A DNA stretch of 64,000 nucleotides from Oscheius sp. JU75 (lineage: Eukaryota; Nematoda; Chromadorea; Rhabditida; Rhabditidae): contig JASJZC010000002.1 in assembly GCA_037178855.1 (NCBI GenBank), forward strand, positions 2,914,001-2,978,000, written 5' to 3'. Every line of letters begins with the position of its first letter. Position 1 is the stretch's first letter. The notes beneath the pieces are model-generated. The model was not told the origin of the DNA. It made no database searches and was given only the letters and a program-made list of their open reading frames with translations. Positions 57,101 through 64,000 of this stretch are shown here, one piece after another. Made by a program: the position numbers and the translations under genes.

Positions 57101-60100
57101 AAGGTAAGAACAAGAAAAGTACCTCTCGAACTGAGAGCAGACTGTCGAGAGCGAGCTGCAGAGATAGGAGACCTTGGCTGTCTGACCCCACTGCTCAGAT
57201 TTGTGCGATTTGGTAATGTGCTCGCGGCGCATACCTCCTGGGACTGTTGGGAACTGAAAAGGGAGCCATTACGACCGCTTCTCATGAGAGAAATGGCTGG
57301 TTATCGCCACCTTTGTTACCAGGATCTGATAAGTTGTGAGTTAACCACTTTGGAACTCTTCAAAATCATTTTTGTTTCTAAAAACAGCTTATTGAAATAG
57401 TTTGCCATCTATGGGATCGAACCCAGGTAGTGCTATTCGAGTGTGGCGTCTTTTACCAATACACAGATGTTTCACTAAAACTTTGAAGGACGATGAAGGT
57501 TTTCTCAACGAAAAAAAAAATGCCAAAAACGGGGCCTACAACCATTCCTACTTAAATGTAGGATTATAAAAAGATATTTGAAGGGTCTCTCACCTTTTCG
57601 GCCAGAAGTTTGGGGAAGAGTGCCGACTTGGCCACAATCCTCGGGAAGATGATGTTCAATAGGACGGCGTCGTTGTCTCCTCCTGGCTTCATATAGTTGT
57701 CTGGGAGAAAGGCCTTCAGGTAGCCGTTGTGTCGACGCGAGAACTCGAGTTCAATGCCGTTCAGATGTCTCTCGACGGCTTCGAGGAAGATCCTGCTGGC
57801 GCTGACCTGCTGCTGCAGAGCCAAACTGGCCGCATTCTTCTGGTCGCTCATCTGACCGGTCAGGGCTTCCTGATAGCGGAGAATCTGCGAGTTTATTGTA
57901 GTTTAAGGTGGGAAATGATTACCTGATCATCAAGGTCCTGAATCTGCTCATTGAGAGCGGCCGTGTTCTCGCGGAATTTGTGAATCGTCGACATTAGGTC
58001 ATCGTTATGCTTCTCCTCCGCCAGCAGCTTTTGGATCAGCTGAAAATAGGGATTTTAGCGTTACTTATTACGATTTCTAGACTAGTCACACTGCAGAACC
58101 ATGCCAAATGGCATTTTGTTGGAGATTTAACGTTCAAAAAAATTTAATTTCATTATGCTCAACGTGAGACACTTTTCAAAAATGTCTCACGAACCTGGAG
58201 TGTCAAGATAAACTTGACTTGCCAACTAACTGTTTCGCTACGACGAAGACTCCTTTACTAAATACTGCACAACGCTCAATAAGTATCACTGATCTCGATG
58301 CTGGCCATAAGCTCGGCAATATCTCAATAAAATTCGAATACTTTTTCGAGAATTTCCACTGTGAATTGACCATTGGGACGGGCATATCGATACTTCGTAA
58401 CCGTTCTGCCCTGTGTACCGCTGTATTTTTCTTTCTGACAGAACGGTCAGTGTGTGTCTCTACAGTTTGGCCAAATTTCCGTACAATCAAGGTAACTGTA
58501 GGAATTGCCTTCGGATGTCTCTTACGGTCCCTTTAAGAGCATTCATGTGCCTCGGGGAAATTCTGCGTTTTCCAATAAGTGTTGTGGTGGTACAGCTGTT
58601 TTGGTGACACGCCTGCGAGCAGCCAAGTAGCCTACCATACCGTACCGATACTATAGATACGACCGCCTTCGTTCAAATGCTATCGTCAGATCAGCAGTCA
58701 AAAACAGGTTTCCACCTTGTTTGAACTTTTCTGGATGTCTCCCGTAAACGTTTGGGGGAAAAGCTCGGAACGTGGCCGAGTGGTCTAGTGGTATGATTCT
58801 CGCTTAGGGTGCGAGAGGTCCCGGGATCGATCCCCGGCTCGGCCCAGACCCTTTTTTTACCTCTCGAATCCGGGCGTTGAGCTCTTCCATGTCGTTGCGG
58901 AGACCCTTCTCGATGTCTTTTTGCGCCTCGGCCAGCTGCTCATCCATGTCGCGAATGGCTTCCAGCTCGTCCTTGTCCGCCTCGAGCTGACTAAATTTGA
59001 TATTTTCAAGCGAGAAAATCTGCAAAACTCACGCGATTCTGTCCTCCATTTCCATATTTCTCGAGCTCAAAACAGTGACCATTTCTTCGGCTCCGAGGGC
59101 GGCATCGACCTGAATTTGTGCAGTTGTTACTTGTAGAAAAAATGGGCATGCTTAGGGCTCTAACAAGGACTACAACTATCCCCACCTCTGACCACATGTG
59201 CAGGTCATAAATCTACAAGAACTAGGTGAGAATTCAATCATAAAAATGGTAAAAAAAAAAGTACCTGCTCTTGATATTCGTGAATGCGCTTCTCAGCCTC
59301 CTCCTTCTGCTTCTTGTAAATTTCGCCCACTTCGAGCAGCTCGGCAATTTCTTCGTCCCTAGCTTTCATCTCACGCTCAGCCTCGTTTTTGGCTGCTGTG
59401 GCGTCCTCGAGCAGATCGCGGTAGCTGGAAAGGTGGGAGTTAGACGTCGTTCCATGCCGCCTGTCAGCCTATTCATATCGAATTTTGCATTTCAGAATGA
59501 TTGCGTCATTCTCTTGTACGTCGATCACGGTGTTCAATTCCTACTAGCTCCCCATACGCAACAAGATCTGTGAGCCTGTCCAATACTTTCACAATCAGAC
59601 TGTCAACCCAAATTGGATCCTCTAAACCCATACCGTTTTTCCATACATGTCTCTCATAACTTTTCTTGTTCAGTTTGCTGTCAATCGGTCCTGACAACCT
59701 TGAATATCCCCTGAATCTATTTAGAAAGTCTGTGTATGTCGCCTGCGTGTTTCGTGTACTACTAAGAGACGCCATCTCGGCATTCGGGACCAGGGTTCGC
59801 GTCTGGTCCACAGCAGATCTCCATTCTTGGTCTTTTTCCTAAGCCATTTGTCAATTTAATTTTGTTTTTACGTAATTTTTTCAACCAAATAAAGCAAAAC
59901 ATACTTGATGAGGGCCTGTTTGAATTTCTCGTTCTGGGCCTCGAGCTGTTTCAGCTGGACGCTGTTGCCAACTGGGGCAGCTCCGCCACTTCCAGCCGCA
60001 GCCATCTCCTCCCTCAAAATCTCGAGATTCGTCTTGAGCTCCTCGATCATCTGGGTCAGATGCTCATTCTCCTTTTGTAGACCGTCGGCCTTCTCCTCGG

Positions 60101-62098
60101 CCATCTCCTTGTCGATCAGCGCCATCTCAAGGTCTTGTCCCGTCGAGCTGAACTCTTCGTGATGGATGTTCTTCCACTCACGTAGACCGTCCAGTTCCTG
60201 GAAATTTTTCGTGCTCAAAATAGGAAAGTAATACGAAAAACTGACCACTTTGGCCTCTTCGAGCTGTCGCATTAGGTCTTTGTTTTCGTCGGCCATCTTC
60301 GTACGCAACTGCATCAGAGCTTGAACCTTCTGGTTCTCCAGTTCGAGCTCCTTGATTCGATGTTGGTCTTCTCGGCGTTTAATTCTGCAAAAAGAACTTT
60401 AAATTTGCGGCTTACGAGCTTTTTAAATGAAAATATTCCCGGACCCATAAAGTTATGAATTGACCCCAGAAATACGTATCCCCCATATTTTGCAACGAGA
60501 CCGGCTTTGACATGTCAAAATGTCTGAGCTAAGAACTACAGAGAGCGAACCTCCAAATCATTGGTTGCAGTAGATGCATGTAACTGATCAAACTAGCGAA
60601 ACTGGGAATATCCCAGCGCAAAAACGTCTAGTCAAATGGGTATTCTTGTAGGTTTGAGACTAGGATTGACCGTCGAACTGGGGGGGGGAAGATTTATTAG
60701 TTACTTACGCTTCACTCTCACTCTTTTCTTTTGCAAAGTAAGTATCTGAATCTTGGTAAGTGCGGTTCAAAATCTCTACCTGAGCGTCTCAAGCTTCTCG
60801 GTCAGGTCCTTGTTGTCGCCCTTGAGGCGCTCGATCAGGGTCGAGTCTTCGAAGCTCATCGGCGGCATGTGGATCGGTGTGGAGGGGACGCTCTGTTTCT
60901 CCTCGACCTTCTTGACCAGCTCGCCGACTGTCTGTGTCTTTGGAGGGCGTGGAATTGGGGGAGGAGCAGGCGACACGCTCCGGATCGAGATGTTGGAGTT
61001 TTCTCTCGACATTTTTGGCTGAAAACTACTGTTTTTTTTGTCGGATATCAGGGGATTTCTGAGGGTTAAATGAGGAAAATTAGCCAGAACACAGTGACAG
61101 AAGCGGCAACATGCCTCTGGATCGTATTTGCTAGAAATGTGGACCATTTAGAGACCCACAAGACGAAAAAATACGCCCCAATCTTTGAAAATACCTCCTT
61201 GGCCAGCTGCGAAGGTTTGACTGCTACTTTCTTCTAAACAAATCACACAAAATGGGATAAACAAGACAAAAAAAACCAACCTCTCCTGCCGCTTCCGATA
61301 GTTTGGACGAGGAGGACGGCTTCCTCATCTTGCCGGCATTGGCGATGTTTTCCTTGGAGACGGCCGGGCTCATCTTAGGGCTTGGCTGCAAGATTCAGGG
61401 GGTTAGTTTTTCAGGAAACTATGTTTCTTTGACGAACAGGAATACGTTGACTGACTATTTAGCGGCGAACAGGCTACAAAAACAGCAACTTTCTGCAACA
61501 AGAGGCGAGGAGAACTTGACAGACTGACAGACAGATTGGGCTCGTTTTCTTTGACTACAGAGATTGGCTGGCGGCAAATTGACGTAACGGCAACGTCGTA
61601 AAGCCTGGGAACAAACGGATCAGATCATTCCCTACTCGTTTCGCAATTTTCTATGTTCGCTCGCTGTATTCTGGTAAAGTTCCAAAAAAAAGAGAAAAAA
61701 AACTGACAATTGGGGACTTGGCCATGGTCTTCATTCCAGTGGTTGGAGCTTTCATTCTTGTAGCCATTGATGCCCGCCGCGCACGGGCGTCGTCTTCCAA
61801 TTTCAGCTGAAAAGTCGCCATATTCTAGAATAAATCATGTAAAAAACCTGATTCGGTTTAATGAACAGTCCAAAGTTGGGCTCGCAGCTGAAATAGCTGA
61901 CGCCCTGGACGCTGCCATTGTTCTTGCCCTTCGGCTCGTCCAAAATCACGCCAATCCATTCGCCGTCGGCGAACTGCGTTGTGCCGCAGAAGGCCACTCG
62001 GCCTTTGATGCCTTTATCTGAAAATTTTTGAAATTTGTCGAGCAAAAAAGCAGTCACAAACCTGTTTCTACCCTCACTCCTAATTCGAACGACATCAT
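54128..62098 (-). CDS. DCTN1: Dynactin subunit 1 (p150-Glued)
   Basis: Twenty-three minus-strand exons, all phases closing, 1241 residues (human 1278): 62098-62062, 62017-61848, 61806-61708, 61385-61281, 61233-61195, 61018-60780, 60384-60246, 60197-59905, 59424-59265, 59212-59186, 59109-59033, 58990-58861, 58039-57923, 57884-57594, 57253-57123, 57082-56914, 56720-56589, 56552-56321, 55844-55379, 55303-55192, 55149-54988, 54944-54699, 54280-54128. Residues 3-68 form the microtubule-binding CAP-Gly domain (GEWIGVILDEPKGKNNGSVQ, GLFIKPNQ). A Ser/Pro/Lys-rich linker follows to about 150, then long coiled coil 1 (about 200-505), a globular middle with FLPDNYMKPGGDND, and coiled coil 2 (about 900-1060). 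It is the largest dynactin subunit, linking dynein to microtubules. The first ATG of two is chosen; an acceptor-like TTTTAG lies just upstream. CAP-Gly is intact. Confidence 0.96.
54471..54537 (+). repeat. tRNA-like fragment in DCTN1 intron 22
   Basis: A-box-like TGGCTCAGACA and B-box-like GGCTCGACTCC, with a 5-bp TCGGG/CCCGA T-stem around a 7-base loop. The acceptor stem does not pair, so this is a degenerate tRNA or SINE, not a working gene. Confidence 0.4.
57406..57469 (-). repeat. tRNA-like fragment in DCTN1 intron 14
   Basis: Minus strand: ends CATCTGT and ATAGATG pair over about 7 bp, and a perfect B box GGGTTCGATCCC is present, but the D and anticodon arms do not fold. At 64 nt it is too short for a normal nuclear tRNA. 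Probably a tRNA-derived remnant. Confidence 0.4.
58400..58447. repeat. Inverted repeat in DCTN1 intron 12
   Basis: ACCGTTCTG and its exact complement CAGAACGGT enclose 30 bp. A second hairpin CGTGAGACA/TGTCTCACG lies at 58163-58191 in the same intron. Confidence 0.8.
58774..58845 (+). tRNA. tRNA-Pro (AGG)
   Basis: A 72-nt sequence folds as a full cloverleaf: acceptor GGCCGAG/CTCGGCC, anticodon arm CTCGC-TTAGGGT-GCGAG with anticodon AGG, T arm CCGGG-ATCGATC-CCCGG, discriminator C. A run of seven T (58852-58858) follows as RNA polymerase III terminator. It sits in DCTN1 intron 12 on the opposite strand; the terminator run is itself the complement of the DCTN1 splice-donor extension (donor at 58860-58859). 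Confidence 0.97.
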
Positions 62099-62900
62099 GC
62101 GTCGTTTTTGACGGGCTAAAATTGAGAAATTAGATGAGAAATTAGATGAGAAATGAGAGTGGAAGAGTGAATATATATGGAAATAACGAGGATGTTGAAA
62201 CGTGAGCGCAGCGCTCGAAATAAAGCCAGTAGCGCGCCCAATTGACAAACACAGCCACCAATAGCCTCACTGGTGAGCGTATTCAATTGAGGACATTAAA
62301 AAACCACGGTAAGAAATGCATAAAATAGAACTAGTCGTACAAAATGATTTCAGATACAATAGAACTACATTTTATGCTGCTTTTTAGTGTGACGAAATGT
62401 TGCAAATATCTTCATCCCACAGCACAATAGTTGTTTTACACAAATCTACAGGGTATAAATTATGTGCGCAGTGGCTCGAGCAAAATACTGTGAGAGAAGA
62501 AGAAACAAAAATGAGAATGAGAATGTTTGAATTGTGCGCGGACAATTCAAACCGCAATATACGGTACTTCGAAACGAGACCCAAATAGCGCGCGGGTTCA
62601 AACGGGGATAAACTAAACTGCTTTTTGCACTTTCACTTTTCGGTCTTTTTTTGGGACACAAGTAGCAAAAAAAAGACTAAAACTTTATCGCGCTCTGCTG
62701 CGAAATCTGTCTTTTCTCTCTGAACCGTTCCCATTTACTTTTTAGGATCGTGTACTGAACTTTCTTGAAGCTCCTGTAGTCTCAAACCATCTAAATTCTG
62801 AGCAAAATAAAAAAAAAACGGCAGTTTAGCTACAGAAAGTTACTCAAACTTTTACGAATTTATTTCTTCTCTTGTCACACAATCCGTTTTCCAGCAGAAT
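62099..62900. other. Upstream region of DCTN1
   Basis: Lies between DCTN1 (minus) and the RCL1 remnant (plus), so originally a divergent promoter region. Contains GAGAAATTAGAT tandem units near 62125-62155 and two GCGCGC strings (62231, 62588). No coding exon seen. Confidence 0.5.
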
Positions 62901-62910
62901 ATGAGCTCAT

Positions 62911-63252
62911 GAGGGCTGCAACTTTTTCCGTCTGCGATTGACCTACTCGAGCGGAGCGGGCGTCCCGTCACAATTCGCAACATCCGGGCCACAGAAGATG
63001 CTTCACGTATCAGAGGTCTGTTTTCCTTTATTTTCTGTCTAATGTGCGTGTCATTTCTTGCAGATTTCGTGTCCAAACTAATTGCGCTGCTCGAACGAGT
63101 CCCAAATGGGACCATGGTCGAAATCAATGGCACAGGTACATTTTTCCTTATACTGTTTTTGACAGAAAACACTTTTCGGGCACAAAGGTCCGCTTCCGGC
63201 CCGGAATGATTATCGAAGGCGTCACGTCATACCCTAACCGTCAAGTTAAAAG
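62911..63252 (+). pseudogene. RCL1: Broken 5' fragment of RNA 3'-terminal phosphate cyclase-like protein
   Basis: Three exon remnants (about 62911-63015, 63064-63135, 63180-63252) encode the N-terminal part of RCL1: GCNFFRLRLTYS, SGRPVTIRNIRATEDASRI, DFVSKLIALLERVPNGTMVE and TKVRFRPGMIIEG. RCL1 acts with Bms1 and U3 snoRNP in 18S rRNA maturation in the nucleolus. Lesions: an in-frame TGA just before the GCNFF frame, beside a repeated ATGAG; a tandem AGCGG duplication (62950-62959) that shifts the frame; and GG instead of AG at the expected acceptor 63178-63179. After 63252 no further RCL1 exon is seen in 750 bp, and another gene begins on the opposite strand. Sequencing error could explain one lesion but not all. 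Breaks are described only. Confidence 0.7.
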
Positions 63253-63698
63253 GTACAGTAGTCTTCCGCTTCCAGGCTTTAGAAAAATGACGAGAAACAT
63301 CAGACTACGCCGGCGTAATTCCACGTTTCTTTCCTTTCGGTTTTTATTCATTTTGGGGTCATTTTCAATGAAAAAGGTCCCGCCAAGAACAATGTTAAAG
63401 GACTGCGTTTACAACTTCTCAGTTGAACAGACTATACCTGGACGACCAGGTTTGTGATGCCTACAACAAGCACTGTTCAGTAGAAATCATTTTATTGGTA
63501 GAGCAGTAACGTAATTAGTGATAAAACAACCGTAACACAACAAGGTATTAGCCAAGAACTTCGAAAAAAAGCCATGCCTGCGAAGAGGGTTCACATTATC
63601 CACCAGCCACTCCATAGCGTAGTACCAAGTTTTGAATGCCTCCTTGTCTCTTTTAGATTAAGTAGTTGATTACTTTCCTGCTCAATTATCCACTTACA
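63253..63698. other. Unassigned stretch
   Basis: Contains the hairpin motif copy at 63435-63462. Downstream exons of the minus-strand gene starting at 63830 probably lie here, but none could be fixed. Confidence 0.4.
63435..63462 (+). repeat. 28-bp hairpin motif, copy B
   Basis: TACCTGGACG, then ACCAGGT and TTGTGATGCCT; partner of 47054-47081. Confidence 0.75.
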
Positions 63699-63830
63699 AA
63701 AGCAGCCTTGACCGTCCAGCCCATCTTGTACGCCAGCACGTACAAGCTTACGCAGAATTCGCCACGAGGGCTGAAGCACATGGCGAAGACGATCTGCGCC
63801 TCGCAGAATTTGTCGATCAAATTGCTCATT
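63699..63830 (-). CDS. First exon of an unrecognised minus-strand gene
   Basis: Reads MSNLIDKFCEAQIVFAMCFS, then PRGEFCVSLYVLAYKMGWTV and KAAF, followed by GTAAGT. The ATG comes seven bases after GCTTGTAG, an acceptor-like site that fits trans-splicing. The 44 residues are protein-like with four cysteines and no signal peptide. I recognise no family. The next exon, between 63250 and 63690, could not be placed with confidence. Confidence 0.5.
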
Positions 63831-64000
63831 TCGAATCTACAAGCGGCTCCGAGCAGCTTCGGGAGACATTGTCAAAAGTTTAAAGACCAAAAAACGGGTC
63901 GTAAAATTTGTGGACAGTGTCAGGACAGTCCTGATGGAAGACAACATTGCCATGTCTATGTTCGAAGAAAAACGAGTTGAAATTCTCGTTTCCATAGTAC
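63831..64000. other. Window edge, upstream of the minus-strand exon
   Basis: No feature supported in the final 170 bases. Confidence 0.4.

Noticed and set aside
58219-58536. A 105-codon plus-strand frame inside DCTN1 intron 12
   Set aside because: No splice signals, no family resemblance, hydrophobic and polar parts mixed without pattern; it spans an inverted repeat and is better read as intron.
1-64000. CRISPR arrays, bacterial operons, insertion sequences, viral genes
   Set aside because: No regular repeat-spacer structure, no ribosome-binding sites, and spliced genes throughout; the only mobile sequence is a dead LINE fragment and short repeats.

Overview
The window reads as nuclear DNA of a nematode, probably a free-living chromadorean. 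The evidence is: very short spliceosomal introns (many of 37-50 bp, ending TTTCAG or TTTAG); start codons lying a few bases after an unpaired acceptor-like TTTCAG, as expected for spliced-leader trans-splicing; four seven-transmembrane receptors resembling the nematode Sra/Sre chemoreceptor superfamily; and a YGGYG-type secreted peptide gene of the kind found in nematode epidermal immunity. Nothing looks prokaryotic or viral. I could not name the species.

Layout. 0-2.8 kb: the 3' seven exons of mitochondrial malonyl-CoA:ACP transacylase (MCAT, + strand). 5.3-7.1 kb: a chemoreceptor. 7-21 kb: gene-poor, full of CTGTCTCT simple repeats and dispersed repeats, but with two coding-like exons at 12.5-12.8 kb and a decayed 0.5-kb duplicate of two zinc-finger exons at 15.1-15.6 kb. 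21.3-33.0 kb: a 17-exon C2H2 zinc-finger gene (nine fingers). 33.9-35.1 kb: two unrecognised minus-strand gene models. 35.4-38.8 kb: two more receptors in tandem. 40.4-40.7 kb: a small charged coiled-coil protein. 40.9-45.5 kb (minus): an EFCAB7-like EF-hand gene whose 0.9-kb intron holds an antisense secreted Tyr/Gly-peptide gene. 46.0-46.8 kb: two short paralogous coiled-coil genes. 47-49 kb: a tRNA-like element and a LINE remnant. 49.3-51.9 kb: a fourth receptor with a duplicated terminal-exon fragment. 52.0-52.9 kb (minus): a five-exon secreted Gly/His/Tyr-rich protein. 54.1-62.1 kb (minus): the complete 23-exon dynactin p150 (DCTN1) gene with a tRNA-Pro gene inside intron 12. 62.9-63.3 kb: a broken 5' fragment of RCL1. 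63.7-63.8 kb (minus): the first exon of an unknown gene.

Exon models were built by hand from splice signals, reading-frame phase and family similarity. Phases were checked arithmetically and close in every listed multi-exon model except the RCL1 remnant. The housekeeping genes (fatty-acid synthesis, microtubule motor, pre-rRNA processing remnant, cilium-related EF-hand protein) are functionally unrelated. The accessory part (receptors, secreted Tyr/Gly peptides, repeats) is where duplication and decay are visible.
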